Source of the DNA: Affinundibacterium macrobrachii
GTDB lineage: Bacteria; Pseudomonadota; Gammaproteobacteria; Burkholderiales; Burkholderiaceae_D
NCBI RefSeq assembly: GCF_014652415.1
Contig: NZ_BMYT01000005.1
Coordinates: 124,001-188,000, forward strand
Direction: 5' to 3'
DNA length: 64,000 nt
Positions 25,717 to 34,196 of the stretch are shown here, piece by piece (the first letter of the stretch is position 1; every line of letters begins with the position of its first letter). The position numbers and the translations under genes were made by a program. The notes under the pieces are model-generated. The model did not search any database. It had not been told where the DNA came from and saw only the letters and a list, made by a program, of their open reading frames with translations.

Positions 25717-26184
25717 TTATTGAATAACCTTGATCGCGAACACATCAGAATCTTTTTGTAGGCAGCCGGTGTCGCGTAGCTTTCTTCTGAATGCCAAAGT
25801 GTCTTCCAAATCTTTACTATCAAAATCCCTTTGCGCTCTTAAGATGGCTTTATTGCTTTGCTTAGGATCGATTTGCAATTGCAGTTTGTCGCTATCTAAA
25901 AAAAGTTGGCGGCAACCTTCGATCAATTTGATATCAGTCGAATCCATGATAAATTCAAATTGCATTTTTTTTACTTGCTCAGTTGCTTGAGCTGGTTCGT
26001 TTGCTGGTGGCTTTGATGGCGTTGTCGCTGGTTTAATCGCCGCGGCTGTATTGGCTGCGGTGTTCGTTGCCGTAGATTGGGGGGCGGAACCTGTTAGCGA
26101 AATATTGTCTTTTAATGTGTAGATTTGCACCGTGTAATAGGCGATGCCGAGGGCGCAAAGAAGAATGATGATAATGCGTGTCAT
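25717..26184 (-). CDS. hypothetical membrane-anchored protein
   Basis: A 155-residue protein with one N-terminal membrane anchor (IIIILLCALGIAYYTVQIY) followed by an Ala/Thr/Pro-rich linker (NTAANTAAAIKPATTPSKPP). A soluble domain of about 85 residues contains two cysteines (EGCRQL, DTGCLQK) that could form a disulfide outside the membrane. The linker plus small domain resembles many periplasmic anchored proteins, but I recognise no family. The gene converges with the beta-barrel gene and is on the same strand as a DUF4124 gene about 140 bases upstream. Confidence 0.55.
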   Translation of the reverse strand: MTRIIIILLCALGIAYYTVQIYTLKDNISLTGSAPQSTATNTAANTAAAIKPATTPSKPPANEPAQATEQVKKMQFEFIMDSTDIKLIEGCRQLFLDSDKLQLQIDPKQSNKAILRAQRDFDSKDLEDTLAFRRKLRDTGCLQKDSDVFAIKVIQ

Positions 26185-26230
26185 GGTGCTTATTCCGTGC
26201 AGAGTTGATGTGGCGATCTACTTAAAACAA

Positions 26231-26252
26231 TGCGCCAGACTTAGCTGGCGCA
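26231..26252 (-). terminator. rho-independent terminator of the DUF4124 gene
   Basis: TGCGCCAG (26231-26238) pairs with CTGGCGCA (26245-26252) around a 6-base loop. Read on the minus strand, the stem is followed by TTGTTTT, as expected for an intrinsic terminator downstream of 26323-26937. Confidence 0.75.
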
Positions 26253-26322
26253 CAATATTCTTACTAACTTCTTGCAAACTATTTTCTAGTGCTCATCAGA
26301 TCATGTTGAGCGTATTTTAGAT

Positions 26323-26937
26323 TTAATATTCCCGCCAAGATTTTTCTTCACGCGTCGGCAATATTTTCAACTTGTGATTAATTGTTTTGGTGTCTTGTGG
26401 AGAAATTTTATGGCTAAAGTGGCGCTTTAAAAAATCCCACATGTCTTTTTCTATTGACTCACATTGCAAAACAGCACGGCTTTTTCTTACATGTCGATTT
26501 GCATACTCAAGATCATCTGCTTCTGTCTGTTTGGTGGTTTTTTCATAGCGACCGTAGCGATCATAGTAGCGATCAGAGTTTCTTTTTTTGTTTTCGATTT
26601 GATCTTGGGTGCGTTCAAACTCGTTTATCGGTAAGGTACAGTTTTCTTTGAAAACCGTTTCTAGCTCTAGGTTGGCAGCGCGGTAGCATTGAGAATTACG
26701 ATGTGATAAAACCCAGCAGCTCTTTTCTAAGCTCAATTGGCCGTTCAAATTAGAAGCTCGCTTGATTGCCTCGGTTTCTTTGATCTCGGTTGATTTGCCG
26801 TCGACTTTGCTGGCACATGGCGCATCTGTGTAGATAGACTTGCCATCTGCCGTAACGCATTTGCGCATTTGTGCCTGTGCCGACAAACTGCTAACCATCA
26901 ACAAAGAGAAAAAAACAAGTTGAAATAGTTTTATCAT
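26323..26937 (-). CDS. exported DUF4124-domain protein
   Basis: I place the start at 26937 (MIKLFQLVFFSLLMVSSLS), giving a 204-residue protein with a signal peptide ending SAQA; the frame extends 19 codons upstream without support. The mature N-terminus has the DUF4124 signature MRKCVTADGKSIYTDAPC, a short beta domain with two cysteines found in many periplasmic proteins of betaproteobacteria. The remainder is charged and mostly helical, with further cysteines (KSCWVL, SQCYRA, ENCTLP, LQCESI). No enzymatic motif is visible. A terminator lies about 70 bases downstream. Confidence 0.7.
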   Translation of the reverse strand: MIKLFQLVFFSLLMVSSLSAQAQMRKCVTADGKSIYTDAPCASKVDGKSTEIKETEAIKRASNLNGQLSLEKSCWVLSHRNSQCYRAANLELETVFKENCTLPINEFERTQDQIENKKRNSDRYYDRYGRYEKTTKQTEADDLEYANRHVRKSRAVLQCESIEKDMWDFLKRHFSHKISPQDTKTINHKLKILPTREEKSWREY

Positions 26938-27100
26938 TTTGGAAAATTTATTTAAAAATATTAGCTGATGTTGAATACGTATTTGGTAAGTCAATTACGA
27001 AACACGAGCCGATGATTATACTGAAACGACACAACACTGCACAGCGTATTTTTGTGCAAATTTTTAAATAGATAAAACTGTATTTTTATGGTGAATTTGG

Positions 27101-27214
27101 ATGCAAGAAATTGAGGATTCCAGCATGTCTGATGAGATGTTGAATAAGCTTGCAGGTTGTACTGCGATGTTGGATTACATCCCTCCGCGTGAATGGCAAG
27201 AGGGATGTATTTGA
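27101..27214 (+). CDS. possible 37-residue small protein
   Basis: ATG 27101 opens a frame of 37 codons ending at TGA 27212-27214. The peptide has two cysteines and an acidic start (MQEIEDSSMSDEM). Its last codons overlap a 9-base stem (ACATCCCTC with GAGGGATGT, about 27177-27208). There is no good ribosome site, so it may be a chance frame or the remnant of a gene. It is listed because it fills the gap between two minus-strand genes. Confidence 0.2.
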   Translation: MQEIEDSSMSDEMLNKLAGCTAMLDYIPPREWQEGCI

Positions 27215-27256
27215 TCTGGTTAAAATATCATCAGATTCAATAGAGACTTGCGGTTT

Positions 27257-28372
27257 TTACGCTTCAACCAAGCTAACTTGTGTTTGTACTTGTTCTTGCG
27301 ACAGCTTCGACAAGACACTGACCTTGATATTGTTTTGCAAGGAATCGATAGAACCGCCTGTGCGATATTGGAAAGCGACGCGGATCACATCGCCAGCAAG
27401 CACATCGATAGGATTGGCTAAAGGCAGTGCCATGTAGTGATTGAGCCAGTCGATGGTTGAATTGGTTTCCATGACGACCGCTAGCACGTTCTTGGTAATA
27501 AATCGCAAAGCACTGAGTTTGCCGCTTTGCTCAATCAAGATATCTCCTTCCCAACGCACCCATAAATCATTGGGCTCGCAAAAATCGATAATTTTGTACA
27601 GAGCAGGTTGGCCTAGTTCTAAGGTATCGGCGGTGAATACGCCACCCAATTGGAACTGAATAATGGGCGCTTGAAAGCCAGAAAAATCATAGCGTTGTTG
27701 TAGCGGCTGCACCGCCATCAAGATCGCTTCTGGAATAAATACCGGCATTTTGATACCAGGGAATTTATCTGCATAGCGACGTTTAAAATTTTCGATTACT
27801 TCGACTTGTTTTTCGCGCAGCATCGCGACGTGGATCATCTCGCAGATGACAAAATCAACCGGCTCTGGCGGCAAGTATTCAAACGCGTCAGCATGAATCA
27901 CCTCAACACGATCGCCATGCTGATTCATCGACAATAATCGACGCGCTTCAACAACCATATCTGGATTAAATTCGACGCAATACACCTTGGACGCAGATTG
28001 CGCGGCAAACCACGACAAGACCCCCGTACCGCCACCGAGTTCGAGCACGCGCGCACCTTCAAACACATGGCGCTGAATCGCTGCCTTAAAGTTATCCATA
28101 CGATTCGCATCCATCAACATATTGTGATGATATTGCAGCGGAATATACTGCCCGAGATAGCAACTCTCTGCTTCGCGTTCGACTAACATGGTCTTCCTTC
28201 CATCAAAAGATTGAGATCGCACTGCCGATACATCAGAACCCGCAGTAGTGAATGCCAGTTGGCGCAAAAAGTGTTCGCCAATGACAGGATTATCTGGTTT
28301 CTTGAAAGAAACGAAGGGCAGAGTTGCGAGGTGTTTCTCTATCAATTCGGCTTTTGACTTGGTTTTGGTCAT
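27257..28372 (-). CDS. PRMT-like class I SAM methyltransferase
   Basis: A 371-residue protein. Ahead of the SAM site it has YHHNMLMDANRMDNFKAAI (81-99), matching the helix HxxMLxDxxRxxxYxxAI of protein arginine methyltransferases. SAM motif I is VLELGGGTGVLSWFAA (109-124), followed by VEFNPDMV (acidic ribose binder, 133-140). The post-motif region VDFVICEMIHVAMLRE holds two glutamates (E178 and E187) nine residues apart, exactly like the PRMT double-E loop. The C-terminal beta part has WLNHYMALPLANPIDVLAGD, like the PRMT barrel segment. No bacterial substrate can be named. A BlaI/BlaR1 pair is divergently transcribed. Confidence 0.75.
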   Translation of the reverse strand: MTKTKSKAELIEKHLATLPFVSFKKPDNPVIGEHFLRQLAFTTAGSDVSAVRSQSFDGRKTMLVEREAESCYLGQYIPLQYHHNMLMDANRMDNFKAAIQRHVFEGARVLELGGGTGVLSWFAAQSASKVYCVEFNPDMVVEARRLLSMNQHGDRVEVIHADAFEYLPPEPVDFVICEMIHVAMLREKQVEVIENFKRRYADKFPGIKMPVFIPEAILMAVQPLQQRYDFSGFQAPIIQFQLGGVFTADTLELGQPALYKIIDFCEPNDLWVRWEGDILIEQSGKLSALRFITKNVLAVVMETNSTIDWLNHYMALPLANPIDVLAGDVIRVAFQYRTGGSIDSLQNNIKVSVLSKLSQEQVQTQVSLVEA

Positions 28373-28424
28373 CCGTTGATCTTGATTTGAGATGAATAAT
28401 CAATGCAAAAAACAACATTCTTAT

Positions 28425-28453
28425 TTGAATCTACGAAGTTCTTCGTATATAGT
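28425..28453 (+). promoter_or_regulatory. promoter of the BlaI/BlaR1-like operon
   Basis: TTGAAT (28425-28430), a 17-base spacer, and TATAGT (28448-28453) form a near-consensus sigma-70 promoter. The spacer is occupied exactly by operator 1, so repressor binding would exclude RNA polymerase. Confidence 0.65.
28432..28447. promoter_or_regulatory. operator 1 (TACGAA-N4-TTCGTA)
   Basis: A perfect 6-4-6 inverted repeat within the promoter spacer, 140 bases before the BlaI-type repressor gene. Its arms differ from the classical TACA/TGTA BlaI half-sites. Confidence 0.7.
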
Positions 28454-28463
28454 GCTGAAAACC

Positions 28464-28479
28464 TACGAATTATTTCGTA
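28464..28479. promoter_or_regulatory. operator 2 (TACGAA-N4-TTCGTA)
   Basis: A second perfect copy of the same inverted repeat with different spacer bases. Its centre is 32 bases (about three helical turns) downstream of operator 1, near the predicted transcription start, so two repressor dimers could bind on the same DNA face. Confidence 0.7.
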
Positions 28480-28588
28480 GATGAGATATTTGTAAGTCTT
28501 CATATCGATTACCTGCTTAAGCAAACTAACTTGGTTTTGAGATTAAGCCCAACAAGTTCGCTTTCAAAAAAACATAGGAAACAAAACG

Positions 28589-28960
28589 ATGGCAACTCCG
28601 ACTGCATCTGAATTAGAAATTTTGGCGATCTTGTGGCGACTGGGCGAAAGCAAGATTCAGGCAGTCAATGATGAGCTATGTAAGTTGCGACCAGTCGGTT
28701 ACACCACGACGCTAAAAACCATGCAAATCATGGAGCAGAAAGGTTTGCTAGGGCGTAAAAAAGATGGCAAGAGTCATATCTACTTCCCCTTAGAGCAACA
28801 GCATGAGACGCAAACCTCGCTGGTCGATCGTTTATTACAAACTGCGTTTGGCGGATCTAAATCGAGCATGGTCATGCGTTTGTTTGAAGATAAGAAAGCG
28901 ACCAAGGAAGAACTAGCAGAAATCAAAGCATTTCTAAAAAAGATGGAAGCTGATAAATGA
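28589..28960 (+). CDS. BlaI/MecI/CopY family transcriptional repressor
   Basis: A 123-residue winged-helix repressor. The DNA-binding part (TASELEILAILWRLGESKIQ, then GYTTTLKTMQIMEQKGLLGR) and the wing/dimerisation tail match the BlaI family. In known systems the M56 sensor protein next door triggers cleavage of the repressor. The probable cleavage zone lies in the helix before residue 100 (SLVDRLLQTAFGG). It overlaps the following gene by four bases. Two perfect operators upstream indicate autoregulation. No beta-lactamase gene is adjacent, so other targets must exist or the pair controls only itself. Confidence 0.9.
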   Translation: MATPTASELEILAILWRLGESKIQAVNDELCKLRPVGYTTTLKTMQIMEQKGLLGRKKDGKSHIYFPLEQQHETQTSLVDRLLQTAFGGSKSSMVMRLFEDKKATKEELAEIKAFLKKMEADK

Positions 28961-30369
28961 AGCTAGTTGAATTGGTAGATATCTTCGACATTGATATCTT
29001 GCATGCACTCGCATGGACTTTGGTGCATTCACTTTGGCAAGCCGCTCTGCTCGCGATTGGCGTCACGATCTGCATCGCGTTTACCCGTAGCAATCAAGCC
29101 GCATTACGCCATAACATCATCGCGCTTGGCATGGGGCTAGGGTGGGGATGCAGTGTCGCCACCTTTTTTTCGTATTTTCAAAAAAGTGTATTGATGGTGC
29201 GTTTTAGTGAGCAAGGTGGCGTCACATCTATCATTCCGCTCAACGGCGAGGCCGACTTTTTTGCGAATGTTAGTCTATTGGTGAATCAACATTTATCACT
29301 ATTGGTCTTGAGTTGGTGTCTTGGTTTTGCGGCGATTAGTGCAATAGCGATTTACGCTTGGGCGCAAGGCAGAAATCTGGCTAAGCAAGGAACCGATGCA
29401 TTCAGCAATGAGTGGGAAGAGAAATTCTATGCTTTAGCTCGGCAACTCGGTATTCATAAAAAACTCACTTTTCTGCTTTCAAACAAGATTCATGTGCCTT
29501 GTGTAGTTGGCTACATGAAACCAGTCATTTTATTGCCCGCGAGCTTAATGTTGGGGATGAGTCCGCAACAAATTGAAGTGATTGTATTGCATGAACTCGC
29601 GCACATTCGCCGACACGATGTGCTGGCGGCGTACTTGCAGAGTCTTACTAAAGCGGCTTATTTTTTCAATCCATGCATGCTGTGGATGAATATGAAGTTA
29701 GATCAAGAGCGCGAAAACGCTTGTGATGATTTGGCAGTCCGTGTTTGTCAAAACCCCTTGTTGTATGCGCAAACTTTGCATCACTACGCAGAAATGCATA
29801 CGCATTTCTTATCCACCACCACATCTCTTATCGGGAGAAAAAACATGTTGAAGCACAGAATACAAAGATTATTTCCGAGTCCAAAAACGCATACGAGTAA
29901 TGCGAAGAAATTGATGAGCATGATCGTGCTTTTCAGTATGGGCATGAGTACCGCCGCCTTTGCTTGGATGCAATTAGATAAGCGTGGCACCTTCAATTTA
30001 AGTGCAAAGAATTTACCGATCAGCAGTGTACTAAAACAGGCGGAACAAGCTTGTCCTGGGAGTACAAAGCAAATTCAATTGCGACAACCTGAACAAGCTA
30101 TTACGCTGAGTTTTTCTAATTTGGCTTGTGCCGATGTTCCGGCAATCTTTGTCGATATTGAAGAACGATTTGGTATGAAATTTACTAAAGTACAGTTTAA
30201 CGAAGCACTCAAAGTATTTCAGCAGCAATGCCCCGCGGTATTTCGTGATGTTCGACTAAAAAATCCGACTGCGCTTTATAGCGTCAATATGGTCGACGTG
30301 ACTTGTTTAGAAGTGTTAAGTTCTGTTGCCGCCTTTGATGCCAAACCATATTTGCAATCGGCTGAGTGA
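28957..30369 (+). CDS. BlaR1-like M56 family metallopeptidase/sensor
   Basis: A 470-residue membrane metallopeptidase. The N-terminal half has several membrane segments (about 20-42, 52-74, 112-135). The zinc site HELAH is at residues 212-216 (IEVIVLHELAHIRRHD), with the downstream NACDDLAVRV segment supplying the third ligand. A further membrane segment lies near 326-344. The extracytoplasmic C-terminal domain (about 125 residues, GTFNLSAKNLPISSVLKQAE onward, four or more cysteines) is not a penicillin-binding domain; it resembles the short secretin/TonB N-terminal (STN) type fold. So the ligand is probably not a beta-lactam. Translation is coupled to the repressor gene. Confidence 0.85.
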   Translation: MKLVELVDIFDIDILHALAWTLVHSLWQAALLAIGVTICIAFTRSNQAALRHNIIALGMGLGWGCSVATFFSYFQKSVLMVRFSEQGGVTSIIPLNGEADFFANVSLLVNQHLSLLVLSWCLGFAAISAIAIYAWAQGRNLAKQGTDAFSNEWEEKFYALARQLGIHKKLTFLLSNKIHVPCVVGYMKPVILLPASLMLGMSPQQIEVIVLHELAHIRRHDVLAAYLQSLTKAAYFFNPCMLWMNMKLDQERENACDDLAVRVCQNPLLYAQTLHHYAEMHTHFLSTTTSLIGRKNMLKHRIQRLFPSPKTHTSNAKKLMSMIVLFSMGMSTAAFAWMQLDKRGTFNLSAKNLPISSVLKQAEQACPGSTKQIQLRQPEQAITLSFSNLACADVPAIFVDIEERFGMKFTKVQFNEALKVFQQQCPAVFRDVRLKNPTALYSVNMVDVTCLEVLSSVAAFDAKPYLQSAE

Positions 30370-30377
30370 GGTGAAGA

Positions 30378-30396
30378 GCGGATTGATTTAATCCGC
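30378..30396 (+). terminator. possible weak terminator after the BlaR1-like gene
   Basis: GCGGATT (30378-30384) pairs with AATCCGC (30390-30396) across a 5-base loop, nine bases after the stop codon. There is no downstream T-run, so function is uncertain. Confidence 0.4.
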
Positions 30397-30458
30397 TGCC
30401 TCCACATAAGGATTGAAGCTATTTAAAATTGCTTGCCAGACTTATTGTTGCAGTTTCA

Positions 30459-30767
30459 TTAGCGCTTTTCTGGCGGTATTGATTTGATCTCTGCTGCAAA
30501 TCGTGCATGGGTTTCAAGATCGATGGGCCGGTGTTTGACCACGGTGCTTGCTGGGTTCTTGCCAAGATAATTGTTGCCTTTCCAATTTTTCGATGGTCTG
30601 ATTGGCCTGTGCACAAAACCTCCACCACAGTTAGGGCAGACATTGCTTAAGATTGTGTCGACACATGTGGCGCAGAACGTGCATTCATAAGTACAGATGC
30701 GCGCCTCAAGTGACTCGGGTGGTAATAATTTGTTGCAGTGCTCACAGCTTGGTCTAAGTTCAAGCAT
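30459..30767 (-). CDS. DUF1272 zinc-ribbon protein
   Basis: A 102-residue protein with a cysteine pattern that binds zinc: CEHCNKLLPPES (C8, C11), TYECTFCATC and NVCPNCGGGFVHRPIRP. This is the DUF1272 signature, with the conserved ARICTYECTFC core. The function of the family is unknown. It lies 40 bases downstream of the SRPBCC gene on the same strand, so they are probably one transcript. Confidence 0.85.
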   Translation of the reverse strand: MLELRPSCEHCNKLLPPESLEARICTYECTFCATCVDTILSNVCPNCGGGFVHRPIRPSKNWKGNNYLGKNPASTVVKHRPIDLETHARFAAEIKSIPPEKR

Positions 30768-30807
30768 GATGTTTCTCTTCCATGAAGCGTAAGGATTGGC
30801 TTAACGA

Positions 30808-31215
30808 TTAGTTCAAGGATTCCACATAGCGCTTGAAATTATTCAAAATCGCTTGCCAGCCTTGTTGTTGCTGTTCTAGCGAGTAAGTAGTTTCTGCTTC
30901 AAACGTGATGCTGAGTTGGACTCCTGCTGCGGTATTGGTGAATTGTATTGTTGCCTTGCGATCGCCGAAGCTGTATTCGATGCGCTCGTGTTCGACGACC
31001 TTGGTGAAGGTTCCTGCAAAATCAAATCCCATGCTGCCATCTTTTGCTTCCATACGTGAAGAGAACTGACCGCCTTCGCGCAAGTCGACAGTCGAGGCGG
31101 TAGTGTGCCAATCATCGGATGCGGCATTCCAATTTTTGATATGTTCTGGCGTGTTGTAGAGCGTCCATACTTTGGCGATGGGGGCGGCGATGATGGTTTC
31201 GACTGTGATGTCCAT
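30808..31215 (-). CDS. SRPBCC/AHSA1-type START-fold protein
   Basis: A 135-residue protein of the activator-of-Hsp90-ATPase (AHSA1-like) type. The pattern ITVETIIAAPIAKVWTLYNT, WHTTASTVDLREGGQFSSRM and the closing helix QGWQAILNNFKRYVES is diagnostic. GGAG about ten bases before ATG 31215 supports the start. Such proteins bind hydrophobic ligands in a helix-grip cavity; the ligand is unknown. It is followed by the DUF1272 gene in the same direction. A second protein of this fold is encoded at 44677-45123. Confidence 0.85.
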   Translation of the reverse strand: MDITVETIIAAPIAKVWTLYNTPEHIKNWNAASDDWHTTASTVDLREGGQFSSRMEAKDGSMGFDFAGTFTKVVEHERIEYSFGDRKATIQFTNTAAGVQLSITFEAETTYSLEQQQQGWQAILNNFKRYVESLN

Positions 31216-31360
31216 GATGTTGTCTCCGTTAAATTTTCATAAAAATGAGGACTTAAGTACAAGCGATGTGCAGGTCCTTAGATTTACCTCGTCGGCGCTT
31301 TGTGATTAAGTCCTTTGCAATTTATTCGTTTGCATATTATTACATGCAAGACCATAGTGA

Positions 31361-32248
31361 CTAGCGCTTTACGAAGGGCAGCTTTTTTAGTAATCCTAAT
31401 GACATTGCGGTTGCGATTAAGACGATCAAGATGCCAGCGACAATCCCTGGCGTGATCGGTTCATCGAGCAGCAACCATGCCCAAACCGATGCTGTTGCGG
31501 GAATTAAGAAAGTTACCGTCACTGCTTTGCTAGCTCCCTCTGTTGAGATCAGATGAAAGAACAATGCATAGGCAATTCCTGTACAAACAATCCCCAGAAT
31601 CACAACAGAAATCAATGCGCTGCTAGTGCCGTATTCGATCGCATGCGGTACTGACGGCAGTGCGAACGGCAGCAATGCGAGCGCGGCAGCGAATTGGCTA
31701 CCGGCCGCGGTGGCTAGTGATGGAATTTCTTTGGCATACATGCGTGTGTAGGTTGCCGCAAAGCCGTAATTAATCGAAGCCCCCATGCCCGCTAACACGC
31801 CAGCAATGACTAAAGGTGTGACGCTGACTGGACCGATTCCAACTAAAACTGCAACGCCAAATAAGCCCAAGACAAATGCACTAATGCGTAACCAACTCAA
31901 GCGCTCACCCAGCATAATGAAGCCAAACACCGCAGTAAAAATCGGCGCCAGTGAATTCATGGTTGCCATGTACGCCGATGGGATATGCAGTGCAGACCAA
32001 GCGAACAAGCTAAATGGAATCGCCGTATTGCCTAAGCCTATCACCAAGTAGGTCTTAGCATTTTTTTTCCAATGAAATTCGACACCACGCTGGCGGGCAA
32101 AAAGGTAGATCGCTAATGCGCCTAAACTAGCTCGCCCAAACGTCGTTAGTATCGGGCCGAACACGGGGGAGGCGATACGCATCAGCATAAAGCTAGTACC
32201 CCAAATTAATGCTAGTAATACGAGTCGGGTTAAATTCGATGTGGACAT
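31361..32248 (-). CDS. EamA/DMT-superfamily transporter
   Basis: A 295-residue inner-membrane protein with ten hydrophobic segments in two repeated EamA units. Each half ends in the usual charged-loop pattern (FIMLGERLSWLRISAFVLGL in the first half, WLLLDEPITPGIVAGILIV in the second). Members export metabolites, amino acids or drugs. It is divergent from a LysR-type regulator 150 bases away, and such pairs usually have the regulator controlling the exporter. Substrate is not predictable. Confidence 0.88.
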   Translation of the reverse strand: MSTSNLTRLVLLALIWGTSFMLMRIASPVFGPILTTFGRASLGALAIYLFARQRGVEFHWKKNAKTYLVIGLGNTAIPFSLFAWSALHIPSAYMATMNSLAPIFTAVFGFIMLGERLSWLRISAFVLGLFGVAVLVGIGPVSVTPLVIAGVLAGMGASINYGFAATYTRMYAKEIPSLATAAGSQFAAALALLPFALPSVPHAIEYGTSSALISVVILGIVCTGIAYALFFHLISTEGASKAVTVTFLIPATASVWAWLLLDEPITPGIVAGILIVLIATAMSLGLLKKLPFVKR

Positions 32249-32397
32249 GTGGGTTCTTTTTCGAATGTAAATTTAAAGTTGGAAATTGGCTAAAGTAAGC
32301 AATGCAGCTAAGTTCAGAGCAACATGCTAACTGTGGTTTGTTAAAAAGGCGAACGATACTTATTGACATCTTCTGTTAGAAAATCTAACAATACTGG

Positions 32398-33294
32398 ATG
32401 TTTCCTACTTCCCTAAATTCGCTTCTTACATTCGAGGCAGCTGCGCGCCATAAAAGTTATTCTTTGGCGGCGGCAGAGCTGCACATTACCCATAGTGCAA
32501 TTAGCCAACAAATGCGTTTGCTGGAAGAGTCTTTGGGCGTTTCTTTGTTTGAGCGCAAAGGTAGGCAGATGCAGTTGACTGCCGAAGGTCTGCAGCTACA
32601 TAAGCAAATCCAACCTGCATTGCGTCAAATCACGCGCGCTTTGGCACAAGTCAAAACAGAAAAACGTATGCCGGCAATTCGGGTGGCGACTTTGCAGTCG
32701 TTCGCCACATTTTGGTTGTTACCGCGTTTGGGACAATTTCAAGCGACGCATCCTGATTTGGTGATTCATATTCAGGCAGCGATTGGTTTGGTGAATCTCG
32801 ACAAAACACAAACTGATATCGCGATCCGTTTCGGGCTAGGAAAATGGGAAGATTATGATGCCGAGAAATTGCTCGATGATCAGCTCTACCCCGTTTGTAG
32901 CCCCGATTTTAATGCGGGACGATTTCCAAGTAGCCCGAAACAACTACATCGCTTTCGGATTTTGTGTGTGGAAAATGGTCGCGAATGGCTCAATTGGAGC
33001 CAGTATGCTGGTGTCGATATCGCCAGTTTTCAACATGAGACGCATCACAGCGATAGTAATTTAATGTTGACTGCTGCCAAAGCAGGGCAGGGCATTGCGG
33101 TTGCTCGTCATAGTTTAGTTGCAGGTGAAATCGCAGCGGGAAATTTAGTGCGCCTGTTCGACGTCATAGCTCCTTCTGATTACAGCTATTATTTAGTAAC
33201 ACCGAAAGACCTGCAAAAAAGCGCAGCGCTACTGGCATTTGAAACCTGGTTGATAAGCGAGGCGAGCGCTTTTGCCAGCAATGAGCTTGTGTAA
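32398..33294 (+). CDS. LysR-type transcriptional regulator
   Basis: A 298-residue regulator. The winged-helix N-terminus (LLTFEAAARHKSYSLAAAEL, HITHSAISQQMRLLEESLGV) closely resembles the GcvA-like branch. The ligand-binding half begins near 90 (IRVATLQSFATFWLLPRL). The start ATG 32398 has no strong ribosome site. It is divergent from the EamA transporter gene and probably controls it. Its stop lies one base from the stop of the converging DHFR-like gene. Confidence 0.9.
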   Translation: MFPTSLNSLLTFEAAARHKSYSLAAAELHITHSAISQQMRLLEESLGVSLFERKGRQMQLTAEGLQLHKQIQPALRQITRALAQVKTEKRMPAIRVATLQSFATFWLLPRLGQFQATHPDLVIHIQAAIGLVNLDKTQTDIAIRFGLGKWEDYDAEKLLDDQLYPVCSPDFNAGRFPSSPKQLHRFRILCVENGREWLNWSQYAGVDIASFQHETHHSDSNLMLTAAKAGQGIAVARHSLVAGEIAAGNLVRLFDVIAPSDYSYYLVTPKDLQKSAALLAFETWLISEASAFASNELV

Positions 33295-33295
33295 T

Positions 33296-33898
33296 TTAGT
33301 CGGGATAACTTCCGGTCTGAACCTCTCCAGCACGCGCGTAGTTCGCAATAATCACGCCAGTTGAAGTGACTTGGCAGGCGTTTAGCTTAAACGCCGCAGG
33401 CGCGGTGCCATCGGAAAAAAGGCGTTTTCCACTACCTAAGGTAATCGGATAAATTTTAAGCCATAGCTCATCGACTAAATCATGTTGCATTAAGGTTTGC
33501 ATCAAATTGGCGCTTCCGTACAAATGCAGATTCGGGCCGTTCTCTTGTTTGAGTCTTTGAATTTTCTCGACGATATCGCCGTTCAAAAACACGCTAGGTT
33601 GCCAGTGATGTTCTGTCAGCGTATTTGATGCGACGTATTTAGTGACCTTGTTGACTGCTGGCCAAAAGTCATTGTGCTCGGGCCAATACGGCGCCCAAAT
33701 ATCAAATGTCTTGCGTCCTAGTAAGAGTTCGAAAGGCTCGCGCATTTGTTCACGCATGACCTCAGCTAATACGGGATCAGAGTGCGGCACTTGCCAGCCG
33801 CCATAGTCAAAGCCACCACTCGTATCTTCGGTTGGGCCTCCGCCAGCTTGGATTACGCCATCTAGGGTGATAAATTCTAGTGCAATTATTTTTCTCAT
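33296..33898 (-). CDS. dihydrofolate reductase family (RibD C-terminal-like) protein
   Basis: A 200-residue protein of the RibD_C/DHFR-like fold. The N-terminal segment [20 protein letters not shown] is typical, as are [36 protein letters not shown] and [20 protein letters not shown]. It probably binds NADPH. Small stand-alone members like this are widespread; folate reduction is not implied, and the family includes enzymes of other pathways. It is convergent with the LysR gene. Confidence 0.85.
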   Translation of the reverse strand: MRKIIALEFITLDGVIQAGGGPTEDTSGGFDYGGWQVPHSDPVLAEVMREQMREPFELLLGRKTFDIWAPYWPEHNDFWPAVNKVTKYVASNTLTEHHWQPSVFLNGDIVEKIQRLKQENGPNLHLYGSANLMQTLMQHDLVDELWLKIYPITLGSGKRLFSDGTAPAAFKLNACQVTSTGVIIANYARAGEVQTGSYPD

Positions 33899-34196
33899 AG
33901 GCTCTACCGAATTATTTTGAAGTGCTTCTAAGTTGATGTGCGCACCGCTGCCTGAACCAGCGCTTGAATTGAAGCTTGATTTGATTCATGGACTAGCAAA
34001 TTTAATTAATGCTTATCCGCCTTTCTTTGCACATTGAGTGAAATGCGCTGCAAAAAATCTTATCAGAGAAATCTGTTAAATTATCGCCGCGAACCTGAAA
34101 ATCGCAGCACATTGTGTATTGCATCTGCTATCGCAGAATATTCATGATTTATTTCAATTGATCAAATAATTAGAAGCTTTTTGATAAAGGAAAATT

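Noticed and set aside
28589-30369. Beta-lactam resistance operon
   Set aside because: BlaI/BlaR1-type proteins are present, but there is no adjacent beta-lactamase and the outer sensor domain is not penicillin-binding.
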